From assembly GCA_040758255.1 (NCBI GenBank), contig JBFLVX010000026.1, positions 1-20,032 on the forward strand: DNA of 20,032 nt, written 5' to 3'. Below the pieces are notes generated by a model. The model was given only the letters and a program-made list of their open reading frames with translations. It searched no databases and was not told where the DNA came from. Position 1 is the stretch's first letter, and each line of letters opens with the position of its first letter. Positions 1-8,259 of this stretch are shown here, piece by piece. This DNA is from JACRPZ01 sp040758255 (lineage in GTDB: Bacteria; Nitrospirota; Thermodesulfovibrionia; UBA6902). Made by a program: the position numbers and the translations under genes.

Positions 1-69
1 GACATTGCCATACTCACCACTGCGGCCACAGGCAGGGCAAGGGTGGGGAAGATGGTGCGTAATGATCAT
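1..69 (-). CDS. N-terminal fragment of an unidentified protein with a CPxCG knuckle (runs off the window)
   Basis: An open frame starts at an ATG at 69 and stays open to the window edge, giving 23 residues with HPCPACGRSGEYG in the middle. A CPxCG knuckle this close to the N terminus is typical of zinc-ribbon starts, including some transposase and rubredoxin-like families, but too little is present to name one. An AGG about 6 bases before the ATG is only a weak ribosome binding site. It would lie downstream of the 459-residue gene on the same strand, with about 130 bases between them. It may be a chance frame. Confidence 0.25.
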   Translation of the reverse strand, partial: MIITHHLPHPCPACGRSGEYGNV

Positions 70-198
70 TTTGACCTAACGTTTGACATAACCGGTTAGT
101 CACCTTCACGCAATCTCAGAGACGGCAAGAATAACCATCTCTGATACGAAGCGTATAAGTGGAATTTCCATAATCAGAGCGCACGCACATGATTTGGG

Positions 199-1578
199 TT
201 ATCCTGGATTGTGTCGTCCTCGCCGACGGCGTCGCTGACGGCCACGGTCGGTATCGAACTTGGGCAGGCAGTAATAGCAGCCATCGTAGCCATCGGCAAG
301 AGCATCCCCGATCGTAGCGTAGAGCTTCCTGTGCGACCTGGACATCTTTAACACCCTCGAACATGTGGGCATATGTAACTCCTTTTCTTCCACATTGCCA
401 ACAAAACCAAGGCAAGGGTTTATCTCAACATCTTCCCAAACTGAGGGTTCAATCTCTACCATTCCTGCCTTCGGGCGAGGTACCAATATATGCTTGTATT
501 TCTCGTCAGTTTTTTGCTTGATGACGCAACAAAAAGGGTAATCATATCGAGATACACTTGCATCCATCCCTGTCAAAAAGCCGCATTCCTGGTGCCCTTC
601 CCTATGCTCGAATAACTCGCCCCCATCTGCAACGAAATCACGAAATGGCTCAAGCCACTCATTGGCTTCTAGAAGAGGCCAAGGGTTTCCGCACCCCACA
701 TCAATAAAAAATTCGTCAATATCAGATGTGGGCGCTTGAATAGTATGCCACCCGGGATGATTTTCTCTTTTAAGACCACGCCCGGCATCCCCGTCGTACC
801 AAACTTCAGTGAAATTAAAACTAAGAGGGCCCAAATTCAAGGCCTCTGGATTGTGCGCATCAATTCTAATCCAGTGAATGTTGCTTCCTTTAGTCGCTGC
901 CACGACGGAATGGGAAGCACAGATTCTGCTGTTCTCATCAAAGGTAGGTGCTTTGTCCCCTTTAACCTCATACCATTTCTGCACTTGAGGTTCCTCATCG
1001 GTGTAAAAAATCTTGCCAGATGATTTCATCAACACGTAATAGGTAACGACCGAACTCATCCAATTCCCAACGGCTATATCAACGATGTCGTCGCTGGGAA
1101 GCCCTGGTTTATTAAGCAGATTCCATCGCCTGTCATGTGACTCGATGCTCAGTTGTCTATAGGCAGCTGCATATGAGGTTAGTTCAGGATACCATTGTCC
1201 ATTAATATTAAAACAATTTGTCAAAAGAGAAATAATCAATTCAGCCAAACCCAATCCAAATAGTATTAGCAATACTCCATCTATCATTAAGAGATCTAAC
1301 AAGAAGATTACCCAACTGGCCGTATCAATTTCCATACATCGCCAGTAAAGCTCATTGTCAGATGTCAAAACAAATAATCTATTGTTGTCTGCGGCAATTC
1401 TCTTGACTTGACTTCCCTTGATCTTTTTGTCGCCGTATTGAACGATCGGCATCCAGTCATTTAGGCCTACCTTGCATAGTATTTGTTCACCATCAATGCA
1501 ATAAGAATATTTTTGACCACCATGAAAATGGTTTTGCGTTACAGCATGGGTGTAAGAATTTGTGATGAATTCAGTCAT
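199..1578 (-). CDS. Hypothetical protein: propeller-like repeats, hydrophobic segment, C-terminal Ada-type zinc motif
   Basis: This 459-residue protein is not recognised as a named family. A strong GGAGGT sits 4 bases before the ATG and fixes the start. The N-terminal two thirds contain recurring units that read like blades of an RCC1/tectonin-type beta-propeller: VKRIAADNNRLFVLTSDNEL (58-77), VDIAVGNW...SSGKIFY (166-192) and RICASHSVVAATKGSNIHW (218-236). Residues 88-122 are strongly hydrophobic and could span the membrane once or twice, which is odd inside a propeller. Residues 402-437 form H-x3-C...GYDGCYYC (H402, C406, C434, C437), the pattern of the metal-binding domain of Ada and of zinc-binding tails on other bacterial proteins. 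The last 15 residues are arginine-rich. The protein could be a membrane-attached sensor or effector-like protein; no catalytic residues are recognised. It stands alone, convergent with nothing and 285 bases from recJ. Confidence 0.7.
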   Translation of the reverse strand: MTEFITNSYTHAVTQNHFHGGQKYSYCIDGEQILCKVGLNDWMPIVQYGDKKIKGSQVKRIAADNNRLFVLTSDNELYWRCMEIDTASWVIFLLDLLMIDGVLLILFGLGLAELIISLLTNCFNINGQWYPELTSYAAAYRQLSIESHDRRWNLLNKPGLPSDDIVDIAVGNWMSSVVTYYVLMKSSGKIFYTDEEPQVQKWYEVKGDKAPTFDENSRICASHSVVAATKGSNIHWIRIDAHNPEALNLGPLSFNFTEVWYDGDAGRGLKRENHPGWHTIQAPTSDIDEFFIDVGCGNPWPLLEANEWLEPFRDFVADGGELFEHREGHQECGFLTGMDASVSRYDYPFCCVIKQKTDEKYKHILVPRPKAGMVEIEPSVWEDVEINPCLGFVGNVEEKELHMPTCSRVLKMSRSHRKLYATIGDALADGYDGCYYCLPKFDTDRGRQRRRRRGRHNPG

Positions 1579-1718
1579 AAAACCTCCACACTAAATTTAA
1601 CTTTAATGATCAAAAAAGTTAAACGCATCAAAGGGTTTTCCGTGAAAGATTACCATCAAACTTTTATATTGTCAAGAAATAATTACATATAAAAACGTTG
1701 TTGATTTCCACTTAAAAT

Positions 1719-1735
1719 CTTGCATTCTGAGCAAG
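1719..1735 (-). terminator. Weak hairpin downstream of recJ
   Basis: On the minus strand CTTGC and GCAAG pair across a 7-base loop and are followed by ATTTTAAG. A five-pair stem is short and the position is about 130 bases past the recJ stop, so this is at best a weak terminator. The rest of 1579-1863 is AT-rich and shows no convincing gene. Confidence 0.2.
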
Positions 1736-1863
1736 GTTAAAGGAACAAGATAACAGGAAGAAAGTGTGATTTTGCATCTTCTCTTTTAAGTATAGATAAA
1801 TAACATCAATCTCGAGCGCATGAACTGCCAGGATGATCTGGAAAAAGAAATCGGGATGTGAAT

Positions 1864-3567
1864 TTATGAATTATCAGCGCTCGGCCTTATCGCCTTAAGG
1901 TTCAACTGGAGGCTCCTTGCACCGTTCCATTCGTTTATACAAGGGACAAAGGCTATATCCGCAGCTGCTGTCATAGATATCTTCTTCATTATATCGCCTT
2001 TGCCAAAACCGATTGCATCTATGCCGGTATTATTCTGTAAAGCCCTCATCTTAAGATGCCCGTTGCCGACAACTCTGTAATCGATCATCTTTACACATCT
2101 TGCGCCGAGCAGGGGTTCTCTGTTTGCCTCACCATAAGGCTCGAGAAGGCTCAGTTCCTTAACAAGATCGATCCTTATATCTGAAAGCTCTACGCTTGCA
2201 TCTATATTGAGCACAGGAGTTATGTCATCGTCTCTTAAGCTCTTTTCCGCGATCCGGCCAATCCGCTCTCTGAAGACAGGCAGGTTCTCCGGCAGAATCT
2301 TAATGCCTGCTGCCTGACCGTGACCGCCGAATCCGATAAGTATATCCGCGCATTCTGCAACGCCGTTATAAAGGTGAAACGGCGGGATACTCCTTGCCGA
2401 CCCTTTAGCCAGAGAATCTTTTACTGAAAAGAGAAATACCGGCCTGTAAAAGAGCTCCACAAGACGTGACGCAACAATGCCTATAACACCGGGATGCCAC
2501 TCGGCAGATGAGAGCACAATGGCATTTCCCGGATTATCCTGATCTACCATATTAAGGGCTGACCTGAAGACCCTCTCACCTATCTTCTGCCTCTCTCTGT
2601 TCTGCTCTTCAAGGAGGCCCGCTATCCTTTTTGCCTCCCCGTTATCCTGCGTTAGAAGAAGTTCAACAACGACCCCGGCATCATCCACCCTGCCGGCTGC
2701 GTTAATTCTGGGGATCAATGTAAAAGAGAGCTGCCCTGACCTGAGTTCCCCCTCTATGTTGGCGGAATCCCGCAAGGCCTTTATCCCAGCCCTGCATTTT
2801 TCGCTGTTAATCTCCTTCAGGCCATAAGCCGCTAATATCCTGTTCTCACCTGTAAGCGCAACAGAGTCAGCAATAGTGCCTAACGCAACCAGATCAAGAT
2901 ATTCATTTAAGTCTGCTTTCTCTCCACTCTTTCCCATGCTTTGCAAAAGCGCCTGCACTAATTTAAAAGCAACACCGACTCCTGCCAAATATTTAAATGG
3001 ATAGTCTGAATCCGTCCGGCGCGGATTTATAACTGCTGTTGCCTCAGGAAGTTTATCAGGCGGTTCATGATGGTCTGTAACAATAACATCGATGCCTATG
3101 GAACGGGCTGAAGCGATCTCAATTGCTGAGCTTATACCGCAGTCAACAGTAATCATAAGGCCTGCCCCGCATATTTTTGCCTTCTCTATTCCTTTACGGC
3201 TGACTCCATAGCCTTCTGTGAACCTGTTGGGGATATGATAAAAAGTCTTTAAACCAATTTTTCTTAATGCGGAGACAAGAAGCGCTGTCGATGTAATGCC
3301 GTCAGCATCATAATCCCCGTGCACGAAAACGGTCTCGCTTCTGTCAACAGCGGTTCTTATTCTCTCAACAGCGGCCTTCATATCAGGCATAAGCAGAGGA
3401 TCGCAGAGATTATCCAGGGAAGGATACAGAAAATCTTTGATTGAATCAGGTTCTTTGATGCCGCGATTCACTAATATCTGAGCCAGTGTTGCGGATATGG
3501 ATAATTTATCTGAGAGGTATTTGAGGAATTCAGGATTGGTTCTCTTCACCAACCAGTGACGATTCAT
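1864..3567 (-). CDS. recJ: Single-stranded-DNA-specific 5'-3' exonuclease RecJ
   Basis: RecJ degrades single-stranded DNA 5' to 3' in recombination (RecFOR pathway), mismatch repair and base-excision repair in the cytoplasm. From the ATG at 3567 the protein is 567 residues, close to the 577 of E. coli RecJ. The DHH phosphoesterase core is intact: DYDADG at 85-90, VDCGI at 141-145, TDHHEPP at 164-170 and RINAAGRVDDA at 287-297. The DHHA1 domain follows with WHPGVIGIVASRLVE (357-371) and GGHGQAAG (414-421), then the OB-fold tail. An upstream in-frame GTG at 3597 would add ten residues, but those codons fall inside a repeat element found again near 18150, so the ATG is preferred. No clear Shine-Dalgarno sequence precedes either start. 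It is the last gene of the minus-strand block, separated from secF by the repeat. Confidence 0.96.
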   Translation of the reverse strand: MNRHWLVKRTNPEFLKYLSDKLSISATLAQILVNRGIKEPDSIKDFLYPSLDNLCDPLLMPDMKAAVERIRTAVDRSETVFVHGDYDADGITSTALLVSALRKIGLKTFYHIPNRFTEGYGVSRKGIEKAKICGAGLMITVDCGISSAIEIASARSIGIDVIVTDHHEPPDKLPEATAVINPRRTDSDYPFKYLAGVGVAFKLVQALLQSMGKSGEKADLNEYLDLVALGTIADSVALTGENRILAAYGLKEINSEKCRAGIKALRDSANIEGELRSGQLSFTLIPRINAAGRVDDAGVVVELLLTQDNGEAKRIAGLLEEQNRERQKIGERVFRSALNMVDQDNPGNAIVLSSAEWHPGVIGIVASRLVELFYRPVFLFSVKDSLAKGSARSIPPFHLYNGVAECADILIGFGGHGQAAGIKILPENLPVFRERIGRIAEKSLRDDDITPVLNIDASVELSDIRIDLVKELSLLEPYGEANREPLLGARCVKMIDYRVVGNGHLKMRALQNNTGIDAIGFGKGDIMKKISMTAAADIAFVPCINEWNGARSLQLNLKAIRPSADNS

Positions 3568-3570
3568 AGG

Positions 3571-3798
3571 ATTAACCCGGAAACTGCAATTAACCACAGA
3601 GAACGCAGAGGAAACATATTGATAGTAAAAGAAGAATTGACCGTTTTAATGATTTTCTCTGTGCACTCTTTTATGCAAGGGTAAAGTTGATTATTTCCCA
3701 AAAATATAAGAAGAGAACACGGAGAATTACTTGAAAATTAAGGTTATTTAAAAATCAAAAATGTCTCTGTGAACTCTGTGGTTTTATTTAAATGCATT
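3571..3798 (-). repeat. MITE-like intergenic element, copy A
   Basis: This is the reverse-complement counterpart of the sequence at 17943-18180. Read on the minus strand it opens with AATGCATTTAAATAA, then AACCACAGAGTTCACAGAG (terminal repeat, 3783-3765). It closes with the inverted copy CTCTGCGTTCTCTGTGGTT (3610-3592) and ATTGCAGTTTCCGGGTTAAT, ending 3 bases before the recJ ATG. The distal 68 bases match the other copy at roughly 95%, while the middle is diverged. No protein is encoded. It fills nearly the whole recJ-secF gap, so it must supply the recJ leader. Confidence 0.8.
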
Positions 3799-3849
3799 TT
3801 TCAGATTAAATAAACGATATTAAATGAAGGTCTGTACAGAGTCAACCGG

Positions 3850-4764
3850 CTACTTCTTCCTGCTAAGCGTCTTCTCTTTTCCCAGCATCAGCACAACCGG
3901 GCTTGCGACAAAGATCGAGGAATAAGTGCCGACAACTACACCAAGTATCATTGCAAGAGAGAAGTCGTGGATCACTTCCCCCCCGAAAAGAAAGAGGGCC
4001 ACCGACGTAAGCAAGACAGTGAGCGACGTAACAATGGTCCTTGAGAGCACTTCATTTACGCTTTCGTTGACAATTTCAGGCGCGGATTTTTTAAGTCTAC
4101 TTCTGAGGTTCTCTCTTATCCTGTCGAAAACCACCACTGTATCCGTAAGCGAATATCCTGCAATCGTCAGAAGAGCTGTGACAAGCAGCAGATTGATCTC
4201 CCTGCCCATGATGTAAAATATGCCTAATACTGCCATCACATCATGAAAAGTGGCGATGGTTGCTCCAACGCCAAACCGGAATTGAAACCTGAAAGCCACA
4301 TATACCAGAATGCCAAGCGTGGCAACAAGTATTGCGACAAGGGCGTCCCGGCGCAGTTTGCCGCCGACTTTCGGGCCTATCTCGGTCGTTGAATCAACTA
4401 CCACGTTTTTATGGGAGAATTTCTGAGACAGAATGGTTATTATCTTCCCGGAGAGATCCCCGAGATTCCCCTCGCTCTTTTTTATACTGATAAGCATTTT
4501 GTTCTCAGTGGGCAGATCCTGGAGTTCAGCATCCCTGATACCTCCCTCTTCCAACGCCTTTCTTACATCATGCAGGTTGGTGCGGGAGTTGAATTTGATC
4601 TGAACAGATGTGCCCCCAGCGAAATCAATGCCGAGATTGGCTGTGCCTCTGGCAACATGAAAAGCGGCAACGAAGCCGAGGATTGTCAATATAGCTGAAA
4701 TACCGAGGGCTATAAACCGCTTGCTCATGAAATCTATTTTTGTGTTCTTTATAATTTCGATCAT
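3850..4764 (-). CDS. secF: Protein translocase subunit SecF
   Basis: SecF pairs with SecD in the inner membrane. The complex uses the proton motive force to complete export of proteins through SecYEG. The 304-residue product has the usual short form: a first membrane helix (about 17-37), the conserved LGIDFAGGTSVQIKF (44-58) that opens the periplasmic domain, and five further helices from about 140 to 295. The signature GYSLTDTVVVFDRIREN lies at about 202-218. The start ATG shares bases with the secD TGA (ATGA overlap), indicating translational coupling. Confidence 0.97.
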   Translation of the reverse strand: MIEIIKNTKIDFMSKRFIALGISAILTILGFVAAFHVARGTANLGIDFAGGTSVQIKFNSRTNLHDVRKALEEGGIRDAELQDLPTENKMLISIKKSEGNLGDLSGKIITILSQKFSHKNVVVDSTTEIGPKVGGKLRRDALVAILVATLGILVYVAFRFQFRFGVGATIATFHDVMAVLGIFYIMGREINLLLVTALLTIAGYSLTDTVVVFDRIRENLRSRLKKSAPEIVNESVNEVLSRTIVTSLTVLLTSVALFLFGGEVIHDFSLAMILGVVVGTYSSIFVASPVVLMLGKEKTLSRKK

Positions 4765-6386
4765 ATGCTCAGTTTCTTAACCTCTCGATTGGCAGTAATT
4801 AAATCAAATACAGTTTTAGTCCCTATAAGCGCTGTGAAGAGATTAATAAAGACGGCAACGCCAAGCGTTACGGCAAAACCTTTTATAGGGCCGGTTCCGA
4901 ACTCGTACAAAACCACAGCGGTTATCAATGTTGTAACGTGCGAATCAAAGATGGTCCAGAAGGCTTTGTCATAACCGGAATCAATGGCAGCCCTCGGGGT
5001 CTTTCCGAGCCTCAATTCATCGCGCATTCTTTCAAACATGAGCACGTTGCTGTCAACAGCCATGCCGATCGCTAATATTATTCCGGCAATGCCCGGCATT
5101 GTGAGTGTTGCCTGAAAAGCCGATAAGGCGCCGATAAGAAAGACGATATTAAGAAGAAGCGCAAAATCCGCGATAAGTCCTGAAAGCTTGTAATAGAAAA
5201 TCATGAAGACAATAACCAGAAGGGCGCCTATAATGCCTGCCTTTAACCCTGCATCTATTGAATCCTTTCCAAGTGAAGGGCCGACAGTTACATTCTGGAG
5301 CATTTTAAGAGGTGCGGGAAGCGAACCGGACCTCAGCACAATAGCCAGGTCCTTGGCTTCATCCATAGTAAAAGTGCCTGTTATCTGGGCATTGCCGCCT
5401 GAGATCTTATCCTGTATCATAGGGGCTGAATGCACATTGTTATCAAGTATAATAGCCAGTCGCTTCTTTACGTTATTGCCGGTTATCTGCTCAAACAGCT
5501 TCGCGCCCGTTGAATCAAAAGATATGCCGACATACGGCTCATTGTATCTGTCATCTATATTTACCCTCGCCTCTGTGAGGAACTCGCCGGTCATGAGGGT
5601 CTGCTTCTTAAGCAGATAAACTCTCTTTTTAACATATCCGGTATCCTTATCAGTCGCATTTTCAAAGAGTATCTCATCATCCACGGGGATTTTATCCGCA
5701 TACTGCGCTAATAGTTTTTCTTCTTCTCCCGCGTCAATAGACCCGGGAAGCTCTGCCGCCAGAGCGCTCTCATCGTCAAGGAGCTTGAACTCAAGTATCG
5801 CTGTCTTTCCGACCAGATCAATCGCCCGCTTGGCATCCTTAACACCGGGAAGCTGCACAACAATCTCATTAGCCGCCTGCCTGTGTATTGTCGGCTCTGA
5901 GACCCCGAACTGGTCTATCCTGTTCCTTATCGTCTCCAGCGCCTGATCCGCGGCAAGGTCTTTAATCCTGCCGACTTCTTTGTCGCTGACCTTATAAGAA
6001 AGTTTCCCGCCTGATTCAGAAACAAATTCGAGGTTTGGATAATTATCTTTTACAATGCCCTTGATCTTATTGTCAGCAGGCGTTATCACAATCTCCATCT
6101 GCTGTTTTTCAGCCTTGGCCGCAATCTTCTGCTCGCTGAATATATTTGTCAGGCTTCCAGCTATACGCTCTGTGGTTATTTCTGCCGCCTTATCGCCGTC
6201 AACCTCATAAACAATGTGCACCCCTCCCTGGAGGTCAAGGCCGAGAGTTATGCCTTTATCAGGCAGGGAGTTTTTCAGCCATGCAGGCATGGATGAATAC
6301 ATTGATGTCGAAGGAATGAAAAATATGATTGACAGCAGCATCGCCGCGGAGATTAATGTTATACGCCAGAAAAATTTCTTCTTCAC
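4761..6386 (-). CDS. secD: Protein translocase subunit SecD
   Basis: SecD forms the large periplasmic part of SecDF and pulls translocating chains outward at the cost of protons. The 541-residue product has an N-terminal helix (8-25), the family motif GLDLQGGVHIVYEVD (49-63), and a long P1 domain. VRSGSLPAP-type sequence (here LRSGSLPAPL) leads into a C-terminal block of about five helices with AIGMAVDSNVLMFERMRDEL. It starts at GTG, supported by GAGGAG ten bases upstream. The gap to the yajC stop is 7 bases and the end overlaps secF by 4. Confidence 0.97.
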   Translation of the reverse strand: MKKKFFWRITLISAAMLLSIIFFIPSTSMYSSMPAWLKNSLPDKGITLGLDLQGGVHIVYEVDGDKAAEITTERIAGSLTNIFSEQKIAAKAEKQQMEIVITPADNKIKGIVKDNYPNLEFVSESGGKLSYKVSDKEVGRIKDLAADQALETIRNRIDQFGVSEPTIHRQAANEIVVQLPGVKDAKRAIDLVGKTAILEFKLLDDESALAAELPGSIDAGEEEKLLAQYADKIPVDDEILFENATDKDTGYVKKRVYLLKKQTLMTGEFLTEARVNIDDRYNEPYVGISFDSTGAKLFEQITGNNVKKRLAIILDNNVHSAPMIQDKISGGNAQITGTFTMDEAKDLAIVLRSGSLPAPLKMLQNVTVGPSLGKDSIDAGLKAGIIGALLVIVFMIFYYKLSGLIADFALLLNIVFLIGALSAFQATLTMPGIAGIILAIGMAVDSNVLMFERMRDELRLGKTPRAAIDSGYDKAFWTIFDSHVTTLITAVVLYEFGTGPIKGFAVTLGVAVFINLFTALIGTKTVFDLITANREVKKLSI

Positions 6387-6393
6387 TGAAGCC

Positions 6394-6732
6394 CTACTCC
6401 TCTTTTCTTAAACCTGCTATGTGGCCGCGGTCAATTTTTATCTTTACTTCATCCTTTATGCCGATCTTCAGCGTTATAACATTGCCGTTAAGCTCTTCCA
6501 CAAGACCGTGTATGCCTCCGGTTGTTATAACCTTATCGCCCTTCTTGATGTTATCAAGGAGTTCCTTGTGCTCCTTTGCTTTTTTGGACTGAGGCCTTAT
6601 AAGGAGAAAGTAGAATATAACAAAGATCAGTATCAGCGGAGCGAAACTTGTTAACATTCCGGCTGCGCCGGTTGGCTGAGCGCCGCCGCCCGCCGGCGAC
6701 CCGCCCATTGCATATACTGATTCTGTGAACAT
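6394..6732 (-). CDS. yajC: Preprotein translocase subunit YajC
   Basis: YajC is a small inner-membrane protein that copurifies with SecDF and modulates SecYEG. The 112-residue product has a Gly/Pro-rich N terminus, a single membrane helix at about 28-46, and the diagnostic IRPQSKKAKEH (46-55). The conserved cytoplasmic stretch GDKVITTGGIHGLV follows. GGAGGG seven bases before the ATG is a clear ribosome binding site. It leads the yajC-secD-secF cluster, and the 136-base gap upstream carries a promoter candidate. Confidence 0.97.
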   Translation of the reverse strand: MFTESVYAMGGSPAGGGAQPTGAAGMLTSFAPLILIFVIFYFLLIRPQSKKAKEHKELLDNIKKGDKVITTGGIHGLVEELNGNVITLKIGIKDEVKIKIDRGHIAGLRKEE

Positions 6733-6776
6733 AGTTAACCCTCCAATAATTTTAGAGTTATAAAATAAAGCGTGAT

Positions 6777-6806
6777 AATATAACCTGTAAGGGGTTATTT
6801 AATCAA
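6777..6806 (-). promoter_or_regulatory. Candidate sigma70 promoter for yajC-secDF
   Basis: On the minus strand TTGATT (6806-6801) and TATATT (6782-6777) are separated by 18 bases. Transcription would start about 35-40 bases before the yajC ATG. The spacer includes ATAACC and GGTTAT as 6-base inverted arms around 7 bases, which could be an operator or chance. It suggests that yajC-secDF can be expressed independently of the atp genes upstream. Confidence 0.5.
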
Positions 6807-6868
6807 GAGCTATTAAAATGTTTTCGTAAGCCTAAAACTGATGAGGCCGTAAACCCTCCGATGCTTAA

Positions 6869-7594
6869 TCATTCCTCATATATCCTTTTCATTTCAGCGG
6901 TATATTCCCCGTCTTCTTCGTAAATACAGAGAGGCGGATCAACTTTAAGCCATGCGCCTGAGTTCTTTAACGCCTCTATGAGCACCATCTTTGCCTCGTC
7001 TCCTGCCTTTGAATGAACAAACTGTATCCTCTTTGGCTCAAGATGTTTATTCTGAAGCAGGGCAATTAACTCTATAAGCCTGAAGGGGTGGTATATCATA
7101 TAAAACTTTCCGGCATTCTTAAGCAGATACGAAGCTGTATTAATGAGGTCAGGCAGTTTTATATTTATTTCATGCCTTGCAACTGCGCGCTCGCTGTCAT
7201 CGCTTATCAATCCTGTTTTCGTCTTTCTGAAGGGAGGATTTGAGAATACAAAATCGAATTTGTTCGTAGGGAAAATCTTTTTTAACCCAAGAATATCTGT
7301 TTCCAGTATCTCAATCCTGTCATCAAGATTATTTAATTTGATATTTCTCCTTGCCTTCTCCGCAAGGGATTTCTGAATCTCAACCCCGGTTATCTTTGTC
7401 TTCTTGAGCCGCTTTGCAAGCAGGATTGATATTATCCCTGAGCCTGTACCAAGCTCAATGCCGCTGGCAGATTGCCCTGCCTTTATGAAGTTCTCAAGCA
7501 GAACAGCGTCCATGCTGAACCTGTAGCCCTTCTTTGACTGAAAGAGTTTTACGCCTTTGATGGTGTCAAGCGTCTCGTCAGGTTTTGGATTCAT
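6869..7594 (-). CDS. trmN6: tRNA1(Val) (adenine(37)-N6)-methyltransferase-like protein
   Basis: This 241-residue class I SAM-dependent methyltransferase has the SAM-binding motif GIELGTGSGIISILLAKRL (45-63). It also has the N6-adenine catalytic motif NPPF (119-122) in FSNPPFRKTKTGL. Order, length and the opening ETLDTIKGVKLFQSKKGYRFSMDAVLL match the YfiC/TrmN6 family, which methylates A37 of tRNA1(Val) in E. coli. The exact tRNA substrate here is inferred. The gene begins 5 bases after the HAD phosphatase stop with no separate ribosome binding site, which suggests coupling. The family also resembles ribosomal-protein and HemK-type methyltransferases, but the GYRFSxDAxLL opening favours TrmN6. 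Confidence 0.88.
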   Translation of the reverse strand: MNPKPDETLDTIKGVKLFQSKKGYRFSMDAVLLENFIKAGQSASGIELGTGSGIISILLAKRLKKTKITGVEIQKSLAEKARRNIKLNNLDDRIEILETDILGLKKIFPTNKFDFVFSNPPFRKTKTGLISDDSERAVARHEINIKLPDLINTASYLLKNAGKFYMIYHPFRLIELIALLQNKHLEPKRIQFVHSKAGDEAKMVLIEALKNSGAWLKVDPPLCIYEEDGEYTAEMKRIYEE

Positions 7595-7599
7595 TGATT

Positions 7600-8232
7600 T
7601 TACGGGATAATCTTTAATAATTCATCAAAGCTGTCAATTATATAATCAGCATCCTTCAGAGTTTCCCTTGAACGGAAGCCGTATGTAACCGCAATCACCT
7701 TCACGCCTGCGGCTCTGGCAGCTTGAATATCATAACTGCTGTCGCCTATCATGACAGCCTCATCTTTTGATGCCCCATACCTCTTCATAACCTCAAGCAG
7801 CGGAACAGGGGACGGCTTCTGCTCCCTCACACTATCGCTGCCGAGAACTATGTCAAAGAACCGTGAAATACCAATGCCCTCAAGTATCTCTCTGGAGAAG
7901 CCTTCTCTCTTGTTGGATATTACCGCCTTTTTATAATCAGCGAATTTTGAAAGGGTATCATTTACGTAAGGATAGGCTTTTGTGTTGTCAAGGAGGTGTT
8001 CTGAATAATAATCAAGAAACCTTTTTATGATATTCTCTTCCGGGATTGACGCTTCTGAAGGAATCAGGGAACGTATGAGCTTTGTTATGCCTGAGCCTAC
8101 CATTGCCTTGATCTCTTCAACAGAATAACTGCTCTTCCCAAGCGGCTCAATTGCATAATTTACAGCATTGGCAATATCTACGCTTGTGTCTGCAAGTGTG
8201 CCGTCAAGATCGAAGATGAGAAGTTTTAACAT
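7600..8232 (-). CDS. gph: HAD-family phosphatase, phosphoglycolate phosphatase-like
   Basis: This cytosolic HAD hydrolase of 210 residues has all four motifs: FDLDGTLADT (7-16, nucleophile D8 and acid D10), S106-N-K, K139 in QKPSP, and GDSSYD (163-168). The alpha-helical cap between motifs I and II is subclass I. Layout and length fit Gph, which removes the phosphate from 2-phosphoglycolate formed in DNA repair. PpaX-like pyrophosphatase or another small phosphatase cannot be excluded. ATG at 8232 is preferred to a TTG one codon upstream. No clear Shine-Dalgarno is visible, and the gene follows atpC by 27 bases. Confidence 0.88.
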   Translation of the reverse strand: MLKLLIFDLDGTLADTSVDIANAVNYAIEPLGKSSYSVEEIKAMVGSGITKLIRSLIPSEASIPEENIIKRFLDYYSEHLLDNTKAYPYVNDTLSKFADYKKAVISNKREGFSREILEGIGISRFFDIVLGSDSVREQKPSPVPLLEVMKRYGASKDEAVMIGDSSYDIQAARAAGVKVIAVTYGFRSRETLKDADYIIDSFDELLKIIP

Positions 8233-8259
8233 CAATAAGGAGAACTAAGGGAGATAGGG

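Noticed and set aside
1793..1861. Short plus-strand frame ending NLERMNCQDDLEKEIGM
   Set aside because: Only 19 codons after a stop, no ribosome binding site. It may be the tail of a lost gene but cannot be supported.
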